Program-made: the position numbers and the translations under genes
Notes under the pieces: generated by a model
Told to the model about the DNA's origin: nothing
Database searches by the model: none
What the model saw: only the letters and a program-made list of their open reading frames with translations
Part shown: positions 33,825 through 45,708 of the stretch, piece by piece
Position numbering within the stretch: the first letter of the stretch is position 1
Layout of the letters: the number at the start of each line of letters is the position of its first letter
NCBI GenBank assembly: GCA_018257865.1
Contig: JAEUBA010000078.1
Span: 62,001-126,000, forward strand
Source: Stereocaulon alpinum
Taxonomy: Eukaryota > Ascomycota > Lecanoromycetes > Lecanorales > Stereocaulaceae
DNA: 64,000 nt
Reading direction: 5' to 3'

Positions 33825-35729
33825 ATGTTCTACTCGGAAACCCTTCTCTCAAAGACGGGGCCGCTGGCTCGCGTCTGGCTCTCCGCCAACCTGGAGCGCA
33901 AACTTTCTAAATCGCACATTCTACAGTCAAATATTGAAAGCAGTGTCAATGCCATTGTAGACCAGGGCACCGCACCAATGGCGCTTCGTCTGAGTGGCCA
34001 GCTCTTGTTGGGTGTAGTAAGAATCTACAGTCGGAAAGCAAGATACCTCTTAGATGATTGCAACGAGGCACTACTCAAGATCAAGATGGTACGTTATTGG
34101 CTTATGTACAACTGTCATCCCATGTCTTACGAAGTATAGGCCTTCCGCCCAGGAAATGTTGATCTCCCAGCAAATCTGAATATGCCCAGCGCCGCTGCCC
34201 TGACGGTAGCAGATAGAATCAGTGATCCAATGATGCCTGACCTTGACCCTTCGCTTCTCGACTTTCGCCCAATGGACATTGATTTCGGCTCAAAGAAGGA
34301 CGACCCTCTGAACTGGAACAGCCAAGTACTCTCGGATCCATTGAGCGTTGAAGTTGGCCGTCATGAAGTACCCAGAGATGCGAGAGACGAGTTCGACGAG
34401 GAAGACATGAACATTGAATTAGACCTCGATCTCGGTCTTGATGATGGTCCCAGCATCGAGATTGACCGCAAAGCAAACCCATCAATAAGTTTGGCGGATG
34501 ATGTTATGGGCGACGAAAACGACTTCGCTAAAGACCTTGGTTATGACGAGAATACAAGGACACGCCTAAGTAGTCGAGTTCCTTCGCTCATCGAAGACCG
34601 GGACGACCTACCACCAGATGATGGTGGTATGCTACTTGACGACGGGGATGACTGGGCGGTACCAAACTACGATGCTGGTACAGCGCCTGCTGCGCCAGCA
34701 GATCCTCGACTACAAAGGGATTCTCAATCACCATTGTCTTCAGCCCGTTCAAGTATAGTGCGCGACTTCAATGCAACACATATCAATGAAGAGGAGGAAG
34801 AGGAAGCTTCGTTACACCAAGCCAAACACAGAGCCAAAAAGCGAAAAGTCATTCAGGCGGATGCCGACACCATGCTTTCTTCGGCACAGATCAAGGCACA
34901 GCAAGCAGATCGCTCAGCGATTCTGAAACCTGCCTCATTTCTGTCCCGAGATCCAATACTGCTCAATCTTATAAACATGCAAAAGAATGGCGGCTTTGTG
35001 TCAAGTATAATGGGTGACGGTCGTGCCCAAGGCTGGGCTCCGGAGCTTAGAGGCATCCTATCTATCGAGGTCGTCCGGAAGTCGGGCGAGCTGAAGCGAA
35101 AGCGAGACAGCGGGGTTGCGGACGTCGAAGAAGACGATGTTCAAACAAATGGGCCACAGCTGGAGATACCCGAGGACGAGACCATCATGCCTGCCGACGA
35201 GGGCTTGGGCCTTGGTGCTGAAGCATCAGTACGAGATCATGGTTCCATTGACCTTCCCGCCAACGACGGTTATATGCCTGCATACGATGACGAAGGTGCT
35301 GGCAAAACAGGAGACGAAGATGAAGGATATACAAGAGACAATTTCGACGAGACCACTGCTCCCCTGTTGCACCCAATGGAACAAGGCGCCATCTCTCAGG
35401 GTACTAAGCACGCCGTACATCTTCTCCGTGACCATTTCGGCTCATCCGCCGACGGTACTCCATCTCAGCAGAAGAAAGCCAACATACTCTTCCAGGATAT
35501 GTTGCCAGAGGCTACTACCAGCAAGGCTGATGCTACAAAGATGTTTTTTGAAGTCCTGGTGCTGGCCACGAAAGATGCTGTGAAAGTTGAGCAGGCAGAT
35601 AAAGAGATAGGAAGTGCATTGCGGATTCGTGCAAAACGTGGTCTTTGGGGTGCTTGGGCTGAGAAAGAGGCAGGTGGCGAAATTGCTGATCAAGAGGCTG
35701 TTGCACCTGCTGTCGTCGGTATTTCGTAG
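33825..35729 (+). CDS. RAD21: cohesin kleisin subunit Rad21/Scc1
   Basis: Mitotic kleisin that closes the Smc1-Smc3 ring and is cut by separase at anaphase. Exons 33825-34088 and 34140-35729 (intron 51 nt), 617 aa. The N-terminal Rad21/Rec8 domain begins MFYSETLLSKTGPLARVWLS and includes RLSGQLLLGVVRIYSRKARY, LLDDCNEALLKIKM joined to AFRPGNVDLP. The C-terminal winged helix (~547-617) has FFEVLVLATKDAVKVEQ. The middle is acidic and disordered, with a basic RAKKRKV that may be a nuclear signal. Two separase consensus sites ([SD]-x-E-x-x-R) are visible: SVEVGR at 157-162, close to the yeast sites, and SIEIDR at 193-198. Rad21 rather than Rec8 is favoured by the conserved ends and housekeeping context. 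Confidence 0.93.
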
Positions 35730-36060
35730 ATATCGTTTCGGAACCTCTTTGGGCTCTGATTTCGCATCATGTACCACTTTTGACCGATCAAGTCTGTCAG
35801 CTCCGTGCGAGATGTTTTCTGCCTGATTCTGCAGGCTCTACTTCTATCCATTCATCTCTGCGACTGTTCGATAATCAAGGGGTGGTCTAATGGCGCACTT
35901 TGGACATGGGGCTCAGTGTATACTATGGAATTCTAAGGTAAATAGTCGGTCGAGTGGGAAAATACTTCCTTGTCGACCAGCGTCGGGGACAAGCACAATT
36001 CAGAGATAACGAATTCCTTGCATCAACGTTCTTTAACCACTAACGGCGACTGATTGAGGC
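35730..36060. other. intergenic, downstream of RAD21
   Basis: About 330 bases between the RAD21 stop and the minus-strand relict. Nothing recognisable. Confidence 0.5.
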
Positions 36061-36689
36061 TCATCGTCCACCAGTTAATGGGTACATGGTACGATAGAGA
36101 CATACGCCTTTCCTGTTCTCCTCCGACTTCTTAAACGCTTCCTGAATCTGCCTATGCCCCAAGACCGCATGCTCAAAACCGAAGACTTCCACGGTCTCCC
36201 CTCGACAAAGGCCTCGTACGAAGCTGCAATACGTCTTGCAGATGGAGTCAATTTGGTGACATGTCTCCCAATCAATCACTTTGACCTTGTCAATAGCACA
36301 ATCGTGTACAGCGATGTTCCGCTCATCATCAGTCACTTGTAGTGCAGCACCAACTGCCGTCACCCTTGTCTCGCCCTGCTGGTCCTCAATGGTCCATGCG
36401 AAGCCAATGATGCCTAGTCCAGGACTATTCGCGCAGGAACCTGCTTGTAACGTTTTGTTCATACCTCCCGATCATTGGCAAGCTCTTCTGAATTGCCATA
36501 AGCTTTAGTGCTCATGGATGTTTGGTAAGCTTTGATTGCAAGTTGGGCAGCACGGACGCTAGAATCGCACAGACCAGTGATGACATATGTGCCATTGAAG
36601 GATCGAAGATAGGGAGGATGTGCGCTGCTACCCTACGCCGTTTCTGCACGGGCGCTGAGAACAATGATTCCGAGGCGGATAGGAGACAT
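36061..36689 (-). pseudogene. degenerate small putative secreted protein
   Basis: Family not recognised. Starting at the ATG on 36689 the minus strand reads MSPIRLGIIVLSARAETA, a possible signal peptide, then TAG (36635-36633), then continues in the same frame through SFNGTYVITGLCDSSVRAAQ to NSEELANDREV and TGA. A second frame resumes at ~36430 with IIGFAWTIEDQQGETRVTAV and runs to a stop at 36061, with Cys-bearing segments (VHDCAIDKV, DWETCHQID, CKTYCSFVRGLCRG). A GTATGA donor follows NDRE, but the obvious acceptor (GGACTAG) does not keep phase; one at ATTGAG would. So either an exon border lies elsewhere or there is one frameshift as well as the nonsense codon. An alternative start (MAHMSSLVCAILASVLP) in another frame also looks signal-like. 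Confidence 0.45.
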
Positions 36690-37352
36690 GTTGATATCAC
36701 GATATTGGTATACAGGGGGGTAAGAGCAAGAGGGGCTGTCACGGGAAGGAAGAGACGGTCTTGTGAGAGAGATCTGCAATTCTTCATAAAAGGACTGCAA
36801 CCTATATAGTTATCTATTCGAGAGCCTGCATATTGGCGGTATGTCAGACAGTGAGGTTCAGATAGTGGCCAGTTTTAGTGCCGATCAAGCCATGGTGTAT
36901 GATTATGGGTAACAATGTCGCCATCCCAATCTCCATAACCCAGTATCAGGCCTTGAATAGACAGAGGGTAGCATGTCATCATCAAAGAAAAAGGTTCAGT
37001 CTTTTCCAGGCGGAAGGTCCCCGTAGCCATCGCCATAAGTGAGCTCCTGAATCATCATCATCAGGTACCTAATCAGGGATTACGGGGCATAGGAGGGGAC
37101 TCTGGGGCCTCCGGCCCGGGACCCTTCTGGGGTGGCACCGTGGTAGGAACTTTTGTTTGGCGATCACGTGGGTAAATTTAGCGGTCACACCTGTGTTTGG
37201 TTAGACTGGAGACTGTTAGACACCGCATTATCGATAACGGCCCTGACATCTTCAAGGCTCAAGCGTGTCGAGCCAACAAACGAGAAGTCTGTCGTTTTCT
37301 CCAAGGTCAAGCTTGCCGCTGTCCCATAGGGCTTGTGACTGTCCCAACCATC
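36690..37352. other. intergenic, upstream of RQC2
   Basis: About 660 bases before the RQC2 ATG, with no gene I can support. Confidence 0.5.
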
Positions 37353-40300
37353 ATGAAGCAAAGATTCTCCTCCCTAGATGTCAAGGTGAATCCGTGAATC
37401 GCAATAGCTCAATCAGGACAAAGCTGAAAAGCTACAGGTTATCGCCCAAGAGCTGTCTCAGGCTCTTTGTACGCTACGCCTCGCCAACGTGTATGATCTC
37501 TCATCCGTAGGTGGGTCTCCCATTCTAGCATACAGCCTTCGCTTAACCATTCCACCAAGCGCATTTTCCTCCTTAAATTCGCCAAACCAGACAACCGGCA
37601 ATCCTTCGTCATTGACTCCGGCTTTCGATGTCATCTGACAAGCTTCACCAGAGCTACTGCTGCTGCCCCTTCAGCTTTTGTTTCCCGACTTAGAAAGTTT
37701 TTGAGGACAAGAAGAGTGACGTCTATATCTCAAGTCGGTACAGATAGGATCATTGAGCTGCAGTTCAGCGACGGCCAGTACCGGTTGTTCCTCGAATTCT
37801 ACGCTGGGGGCAACATCGTCCTTACCGACAAAGAGCTCAGCGTTATTGCCTTGCTTCGTATCGTTGCTGAAGAGAATGAACAGCTGCGGGTGGGGTTGAA
37901 ATACTCGCTAAACGAGCGGCAGAACTTCGATGGGATTCCAACTTTGACGCCAGAGAGAGTCAAAGCAGGTCTGCAAAAGGCTGTTGATAAGGGGGACGGG
38001 GATAATGCAGCTGTGCAGAAGAGATCGAAGAGAAAGGCGGGAGATGCTCTGCGAAGAGCTTTGGCCACCTCGTTAAATGAATTCCCACCCATGCTGCTCG
38101 AGCATGCTCTCCGGGCTGCAGCATTCGATCCTGCTACTCCAGTAGACGAAGTTCTGCAAGACCATTCATTGCTAGAAAGACTTATGGTAGCCCTTGCGGA
38201 AGCTCAGAAAATGGTTCATAGCATCGAGAAGTCCCAGCATTGCAAAGGCTATATCATTGCCAAGTCAGTAAATGGTGCTTCTAATCTTCCTCGAGGCCAA
38301 ATCAAAGAGAATGGCCCAATCACACATGAACATCTTATGTACGAGGACTTTCACCCCTTTCGACCTAAACAGTTCGCAGACAGTCCCGAGATCACAATCC
38401 TTGAATTTGATGGCTTCAACAAGACTGTTGACGAATTCTTCTCATCCATCGAATCCCAGAAGCTTGAATCACGACTTACAGAAAGGGAACAACATGCGAA
38501 ACAGAAACTCGAAAACGCACGTTTAGACCACGAAAAACGACTCGGAGGACTACAGCAGGTTCAGGAACTCAATGTCCGCAAAGCACAAGCCATAGAGGCG
38601 AATCTACAGAAGGTCCAAGAGGCAATTTCTGCAGTCAATGGCTTACTGGCTCAGGGAATGGACTGGATGGATGTCGCACGTTTGATTGAAATGGAACGGG
38701 AACGACACAATGTCGTGGCAGAAATGATTAAGCTGCCGCTCAAATTGTACGAAAACACAGTCACCTTACTTCTTACCGAGGCAGACTTCGAAGATGAGCA
38801 AGACTTTGACGGTGATGAGACCGATAGCGACGTTTCAGATAGCGAAGATGAGCAGGCTGCTGCGTCGAAATTGACTAAGGCATTAAAGCCTTTGGACAAG
38901 CGACTAGCTGTGGATGTGGACCTAGCGCTGTCGCCATGGTCCAATGCTCGGCAATACTATGATCAGAAAAAGTCTGCCGCTGTCAAAGAACAGAAGACAC
39001 TTCAATCGTCTGAAAAGGCCCTCAGAAGCACCGAAATGAAGATTAACGCCGACCTCAAAAAGGGTCTGAAGCTGGAGAAGGAAGTCATGAGGCCTCAGAG
39101 AAAAGCTTACTGGTTTGAGAAATTTGTATACTTCATCTCGTCCGAAGGCTATCTCGTCTTGGGTGGAAAAGACGCTCAGCAGAATGAGATATTATACAAG
39201 AAGTATTTGAGAAAAGGAGATGTATACATTCATGCCGATCTGCATGGTGCTGCGTCTGTGATAGTCAAGAACAAGCCAGGAATGTCAGAGAGCCCCATAC
39301 CGCCATCAACGCTATCGCAGGCAGGTACATTGGCTGTAGCCACTTCGAACGCCTGGGACTCCAAGGCAGTTATGTCTGCTTGGTGGGTCCACGCAGACCA
39401 AGTATCCAAAACCGCCCCAACGGGTGAATATTTGACGACTGGCGGATTTTCCGTAAGTGGTCACAAAAATTTCCTTCCTCCAGCGCAGCTTCTGCTAGGA
39501 TTCGGGATAATGTTCAAAGTCAGCGAAGAAAGCAAAGCACGGCATCTCAAATACAGGTTGCAAGACGACATTCCAACCAAGGCCGCCCACACACCAGACA
39601 TCACGAGTGAAGAGGTGCAGGATCTACAGGAAGATGGCAACGAGGTTTACCGTACAGAAAGTGAGGTTAGTGACGGACAGCTGAACGGTGAGGATAACGG
39701 TCAGCACGAGGATTTTGATATAAAGAAGGTAAATGAAACCGAAACCGATAGTGACGGTGGCAACGACGATGACAGCGAGGCTGAAGCTAGGCAAGATAAC
39801 CCGCTTCAACCTTCAAAACCACATCGAACCAGTTTGCACTCCGAGAGTCTACTACGTGACGTTTCTGATAAAGTGACAGCTCCTGATAGTGAACTGGCGT
39901 CAGATGGTGGAAGCACTGACGATGATTCTAAGCCCGAGGGGCAGAACAACGAAGAAGGTAACGACGGCCCGTCTACCAACAATGAACAGAAGCGTCACCT
40001 CTCCGCTCGCGAGCGCCGTATGTTACGCAAAGGTCAACTACTTTCGTCCACTGATCCCTCGAAAGCCCCAGAGGCTAGTGCAGACTCAGAAGATAGCACG
40101 CGGCCCTCCACCCCAGCTACATTAGCGCACTCACTACAAGCTACGAAGCCGCAGCCGCCTCGCGTCCGCGGCAAGCAAGGCAAACGCAACAAGCTCAAGA
40201 CCAAGTATGCTAACCAAGACGAAGAGGACCGTGCCCTGGCTATGCGTCTACTTGGCTCAGCAGCCGCACAAGAGAAAGCTACCGAGGACGCTACTACAAA

Positions 40301-40886
40301 AGTCACCAAGGAACAGGAGCTTGCTACAGCAAAGGAGAGGAGACAAAAGCAGCATGCATTGGCCGCCGTAAAAGTCAGAGAGGCCGAGGAGACTCGAAGG
40401 TTGAATTTCGAGGAGGGCATCCAGACGCTGGATGAGGATGAGGTGGAAGGCCTGGGCGACCTCGATGCGTTTGTGGGAGCTCCCCTTCCTGGAGACGAGA
40501 TCTTGGACGCGTTAATAGTATGTGGACCTTGGGACGCAATAGGAGGGAGGTGCAAGTGGAGAGTGAAACTGCAGCCTGGAACAGTGAAGAAGGGAAAGGC
40601 TGTAAGAGAAATTCTGCAGAAATGGGTCAGCGTGGTTACAGATCGGGAGAAGAAGAAACGGCCGGGTGCTGGAGAGGGCAATGAAACCATGATTGAAGAG
40701 GAGGAGGTGAGGATGAAAGAGGCGGAGTTGATTCGAGCTATCCGGGAGCCGGAAGTCATTGGTGTGGTTCCGGTTGGGAAAGTAAGGGTGGTTATGGGGG
40801 CGGGTGAGGCGAGTGGGAAGGGGAGAGGTGGTGGAAGAGCTGGGAAGGGGAAGAGGGGTGGGAAGGGGAGTAAGAGGCAGAGATAG
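37353..40886 (+). CDS. RQC2: ribosome quality control protein Rqc2 (Tae2/NEMF)
   Basis: Binds stalled 60S-peptidyl-tRNA, recruits Listerin/Ltn1 and directs C-terminal Ala/Thr (CAT) tailing. Exons 37353-37385, 37438-37506 and 37560-40886 (introns 52 and 53 nt, the second with a CTTAACC branch), 1142 aa. The start MKQRFSSLDVK joins VIAQELSQALCTLRLANVYD and RIFLLKFAKPDNRQSFVIDS, the NFACT-N domain. Asp9 and Asp96-Arg97 (VGTDRIIEL) correspond to yeast D9/D98/R99, needed for CAT tailing. A coiled-coil region (~300-500) precedes NFACT-R (KAYWFEKFVYFISSEGYLVL at ~550, then GDVYIHADLHGAASVIVKN). A long acidic, Ser-rich stretch follows, then a basic QGKRNKLKTKYANQDEEDR segment and the NFACT-C domain from ~1012 (GDEILDALIVCGPWDAI). 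The last 30 residues are Gly/Arg/Lys-rich. Confidence 0.95.
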
Positions 40887-40939
40887 CTTAGCAGGTAGAG
40901 ACATTAAGAAGTTTATACCGAACCTATGGTTCTTTGTGG

Positions 40940-42373
40940 TTATAGGACGATTTCTGCTTCAGCTGCTTTGCGAAGCCTGTTCATTACAGCTGCTGCAGCG
41001 TCGCCTTCGTTGTCATCTATGCCTTCCACGAAGATTGTATCTACGCCTTTCTGGTCAAGTTCTCGTAAGGCGGAGAACAAGCCCCGCGCTATATCTGCCG
41101 TGCTCTGGCCCAGCCCAACAGTCCAGACCTCGTAAATGTCTTGCTCGTTGTGATTGCTCAGTTCCACTCGGGAATACTGTGCAGAAGGGATGGGGACAGG
41201 CGTAAGTGACCGCATAATTTCTGCAATTGCCGGTTCTGAACCTTCACACTCCCTAACCTCATGGACCCTTCTATGACCATTGATGACGTGACTGTTCACG
41301 GTTGAGGTAGAAGGCTTTCCTGGGATTCGGGATCCTGATTGCAGAAGCCCCTTTTGCCATGTCTTGGTCGTCAGAACGCCAATTCTAGTCCCCTTTCCAA
41401 GGTATTTCTTTGCACAGTCCGCGTCCATCTGCCCACGGAATAGAAGCACTCTTGCATTTGGTGAATAGTGCTTATATTTCATCCCCGGCGCCCTCGGTAT
41501 CCCCGTTTCAGCTCCATCCTTATATCCCACTTGCACATTCTCCCAGCCCGGACAACCTCTCAGCATATCAATGGACACACCCCCAGGCCTCAGTATGACT
41601 GGAGGGTTCACGAGACCGTCCACCACAGTACTTTCGACGCCCACGTCACATGGCCCTCCATCAAGTATCAGATCTATGCGTCCGGAGAGGTCATGAAGAA
41701 CATGAGCGGCCGTGGTAGGGGATGGTTTCGAGGATGCATTTGCAGATGGAGCGGCAATAGGGACATTGGCAAGGTGAATGAGAGCAAGGGCGAGGGTTGA
41801 TGACGGCATGCGAACAGCGACTGTAGGAAGAGACGCTGTTACTTCTGGAGCCAGCGGCGATGGTGTTGGCAAAGGGAGGAGTATGGTAAGAGGCCCGGGC
41901 CAGAATCGTGATATCAGTGGGTAGTAAACAGGCGGTATAGGGTCTGGTGGAGTTACAAGACCCGACACAGAAGGGGTTTTGGGAGCAAGAAGTCTTCGGA
42001 GATTGGATAACGAGCTGATATGGATGATGAGAGGATTGTCCGAAGGTCTTCCCTTCGCACTGTAGATTCCACGTACGGCAGCGCTACGCGTCGCATCTGC
42101 CCCTAGACCATACACTGTTTCAGTGGGAAAAGCGACAGGTACATCAGTGTCTCGAAGTCGTGAGGCTGCCTCCTGCAGGTTTGCTGCATCGGGGCTGTCT
42201 TTTGAAGGTTCGATATACCAATCTCCTAAGAACGATTGCTCAGGACCGTCGAATACAAACCGGCCGATCGCAGACGCATCGGCCTGCAACACTCGGGTGC
42301 CGTGCTGTGTGTGCAAAGCAATCTCATGTGCTCCCGCCATAGTTGCTGCAAAATGTTTCCAGGAGTTGAGCAT
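40940..42373 (-). CDS. SUA5: threonylcarbamoyl-AMP synthase Sua5 (YrdC/Sua5)
   Basis: Makes threonylcarbamoyl-AMP from Thr, bicarbonate and ATP for t6A37 modification of ANN-decoding tRNAs. Single exon; the open frame extends to 42418 but the first ATG is at 42373 (477 aa), with a second at 42340 after the short basic lead MLNSWKHFAATMAG. The YrdC domain (~70-280) has VPVAFPTETVYGLGADA, the KGRPSDNPLIIHI substrate motif, SRFWPGPLTILLPLP, PIAAPSANASSKPSPTTAAH and GGPCDVGVESTVVD. The linker APGMKYKHYSPNARVLLFRG leads to the Sua5-specific C-terminal Rossmann-like domain ending EGIDDNEGDAAAAVMNRLRK. Two starts may give mitochondrial and cytosolic forms. Converges with RQC2, 53 bases apart. Confidence 0.95.
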   Translation of the reverse strand: MLNSWKHFAATMAGAHEIALHTQHGTRVLQADASAIGRFVFDGPEQSFLGDWYIEPSKDSPDAANLQEAASRLRDTDVPVAFPTETVYGLGADATRSAAVRGIYSAKGRPSDNPLIIHISSLSNLRRLLAPKTPSVSGLVTPPDPIPPVYYPLISRFWPGPLTILLPLPTPSPLAPEVTASLPTVAVRMPSSTLALALIHLANVPIAAPSANASSKPSPTTAAHVLHDLSGRIDLILDGGPCDVGVESTVVDGLVNPPVILRPGGVSIDMLRGCPGWENVQVGYKDGAETGIPRAPGMKYKHYSPNARVLLFRGQMDADCAKKYLGKGTRIGVLTTKTWQKGLLQSGSRIPGKPSTSTVNSHVINGHRRVHEVRECEGSEPAIAEIMRSLTPVPIPSAQYSRVELSNHNEQDIYEVWTVGLGQSTADIARGLFSALRELDQKGVDTIFVEGIDDNEGDAAAAVMNRLRKAAEAEIVL

Positions 42374-43201
42374 TCGAGGGCTTCGGAGGAAGCTTTGTGA
42401 ATGTCGCAGGCCGGGCAATGAATACGCCTCCAGGGCTTCAAACTGATATGGCTGTCATATCAGAGATCAGGTTTGAGGTGATGTCGTTAGGTTCAATATG
42501 GGTTCGTTGGAACCGGTCTCCGTAGATGTGACTCAATCAGGCGCTTTGTGGCAACAAGGAAAGCAGCACCGTAGAACGAAATACTGATGACTTCGTTGAG
42601 TTGACATGTAGGCGAAGGATACATTTGATATTACTAGCTTCAGCTCAGTATGATATAAAGTGCGCGCGAGTGATGTTGGTAGCCGAAGCTCAACGACGAA
42701 GGAAAATTCTCGCCTTGCAAGGCTGGGCCGCGCTTGGCGCCGACTAAGGTACGGAGCCTCCCGATCTGCAAAGATATTGCCGATCTATGCCTGAATCAAT
42801 ATCCTATGTACTTGACAGTGAGTAGGAGATATTTGGTGTTCTGGGTCTCAGGGCCATGCAGACCCCATGTTACCAGTCATCAGCCGCACGTCCTCAGCCA
42901 TCTTCGAACATCTCGCAGTTCAAGCAGCCAGGACGGAAGGGGTAGAGACTACTGTAAAGTCCCGACTTTCGCACTACCTGCACGGGAGCTATAGCATTGA
43001 TTAGGCGCATACTATTGTATATTCAGGGACACACTATGCTTCTCCGCATCCTCGAAGTCATTCAAATCATGAACATCGAGTAGTGCAGAGCCCCGAAAGG
43101 CAAGACCACTGATTACCAGATCAATTCAGGTATCTTCGCAGTTGCCTTGTTAGAGGTGGTATGTATAACAGCTGTCATTTATCATGAAGGAGCCTGTCAT
43201 T
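42374..43201. other. intergenic
   Basis: About 830 bases between the SUA5 start and the COG4 stop (same strand). Short frames only; I see no gene. Confidence 0.5.
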
Positions 43202-45708
43202 TCACCTCCGATTCCTGCTTCTCACCATCGCACGAGCCCGCGTACGCTCTTCATGATCGATCTTCCAATCCATACCATCATCTTGCGATAAGTCCTCCAA
43301 CTCCTCCCACTCATCTGTCTCCATGTTCATGACAAGGCAGATCTGTGTGCACCTCGCAAAAGCGTCCCTCAACCCATATCGCCTTCCCTGGACGACAATA
43401 CTGACGATGCTTGCAATGTCTCGCTCTAGCCGTACAGCTCCCAAGTCATCCAGCCGTTCGTAGTAGCTCCATATTCGCTTCTCCAACACCTCACTCAGAT
43501 ACGAGATAATTGTTGCAAGGAGTCTCTCGTAATTTCTTTCCGTCAGTATCCTCATAACAGGCTTGGTTAAGATGTCCCAACCCCTCTGGAAATGGTATTG
43601 CACTGCGTTGTCCGGTGAGATCTCTCTGTCCTCGCCCTCCGCTTCCCGACTCAAGTCTTCGAGCTCCTGTTGAGTCATCTGGTAGTCGACATCGCGAAAT
43701 GTATCTGCGAGTATTGGCCGTAAGCGAGGCTTCATGACATTCTTGAACATTACCACTGTGCCGTCGCTGATCAGTTCTGACGTCTTGCCTTCAAAGCTAT
43801 TTCGTAAAGACTTGAGCGAGTTCGCGACGATGACAGCTTCATTTTCCAATGGGAATAGTGCCGCTAACGATCCAGATAGAGGGTGTGCGCTTCCAGTTCC
43901 AGGTTGTGTACTGGTGTTCACCTCAATACGAGATTGAACAATGCGTTTGACATAATCCGTTGCAACGTCAAGGTTGTTCATGAGTACCAGAAATGCTATG
44001 ATAGTCTGCTCTGGAGGTGGGGCTCCTTGTATAGTAGCCTTAGGATAGCTTTCGTCCCGCATCTTCCTCTGAATCATACCAATGAAGTCGGAACCAAGCA
44101 CTCTGGCGAGGGTGGGAATAACGCTTGAGATAACAGCTTTTTGAGAGGTTGTAAGTGACCTTTCAATTACTTGGTTCACAATGTACATCACATCATCGAC
44201 AGCAGAAGTGATGTGGGGCGGATTAGAAGGTATGGTCTGTTTCGGGTTCAGACTGAGGTCGGAGGGCTGTTCGTCCAATTGAAACGCCTTTTCCACGGAT
44301 CTTCGAAAGAAAAACGTAGTCATGACGTTGAAAGGCGTGATGAGCCGATCGGCTACCTTTCTCCTCAGGCTTGAATGTTCTAGTACCGGCGGAATCGTCA
44401 ACTCTTGCGTGTCGTCTCTTGAAGGCTCCTGGTAATATTAGCATACTATATTCTGTTCCGAAAGTTCCACTATACCTTGCATTTGTCGGCTATGAACCGC
44501 GAATATAGCGACCAGCGACCCAGCATCACGGCGGTCTCGCTCAAGATGCCATCGATTTCCTTCATGTCAACGCTTTCATCTTCAGGAGTCTGCCGTTCTG
44601 CTATAGAGCCTTTCTTGGCTGGGGATCCAGCTCGAGGGGTCCCACTTCTCGCTGGCTGTTGGGGAAGGAAGCTTTGTACAAGGAAAGTGAATGCATAAGA
44701 TCTGATGTCGGTAAGTTTGCGGTCGATGTTGCGTTCATCGCCCCAAGTGTCGAGCACAATGCCACCTTGCACATCCGCCTCAAGCTGTAGTCTTTCTATA
44801 ACTTTGACCATCCGTCCAGGGCCGTAATGGCGCTCAACAAGGCTGCCGTGGTGTTCCACGATCTGTGCAATGTGCTCAAACAATTTCGTTAACGCGTTGG
44901 CATAGAAGAAGCCTTCGTTGCGCTGGCTTCCCCCAGTCCCAGCATTCAAATTCGCGCGTGCTCGAGATGCAACGCCCTGACAGACGTAACGACCGTAGAC
45001 GTCAAGGCCAACCTCAGGTTTCCCAATAAGTGGAAACAATTTGAAAAAACGAGTAACTTTGCCTCCATTGCCCTCTCGCGCAGCCTTTTCGAACTCTCGA
45101 AGGAAAAGCCCACGTAGTGACTCTGCCGCATGCTCCAAGGTAACGATGGGAGGATCAGGGACCTCGGCGGTGGGAACGATTTCTTCGGCGAAGGATCCAT
45201 TGATTATGTCCTTTGGAATCTTAAAAGCGCGGTTTAAGTACCCAGCGGCGGTTTCCCAATCCTGGGGAGCGCCCATGGAGCCAGTAACTCCAAGAACACA
45301 AGCCTTCAGCTCAGCGACCTGTTCTACAACATCCAAAGTACTTTTCACTCTAGCTTGCTCAAGATCAAGCCGTTTCACAGCACTAGATATGCGCGTCGCC
45401 GTAGAAGCCGCGTTGGACAAAATGCCATTACTTATGGACCTTGTTGCGACTGCCTGCGATCCTATTTGAGCACGAAGAATATCTAAACGACCAAGCTCAC
45501 GTGTAAGATCCCTTTGTGAAGCTATCAAGGTGTCGAGACGGGAAGTAATCGAAAGCTCCTTCTCGCTCAGCTGAGCCAGGCTTCTCTTGATTTCGGCAAT
45601 CGAGCTTGCTTCGTATACGGTAGTACTCGAAACCACCTCATCCTTGTCGTGGTCACCTTTAAATTGGTTCTTGAAGCCATTTATAGATCGGTAATGCAAT
45701 CTTGACAT
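43202..45708 (-). CDS. COG4: conserved oligomeric Golgi complex subunit 4
   Basis: Lobe A subunit of the COG tether for intra-Golgi retrograde vesicles. Exons 45708-44476 and 44428-43202 (47-nt intron, phase 0), 819 aa, typical length. The N-terminus has a heptad-rich coiled coil (AEIKRSLAQLSEKELSITSR, ~35-90). The COG4 domain is recognisable by FEKAAREGNGGKVTRFFKLF, PEVGLDVYGRYVCQGVASRA, the block HIAQIVEHHGSLVERHYGPG and DVQGGIVLDTWGDERNIDRK followed by IRSYAFTFLVQSFLP. The C-terminal part ends with VLEKRIWSYYERLDDLGAVR, LERDIASIVSIVVQGRRYGL and REAFARCTQICLVMNMETDE-like sequence. The donor GTATAG and branch GCTAAT are acceptable. Divergent from the sirtuin gene. Confidence 0.93.
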
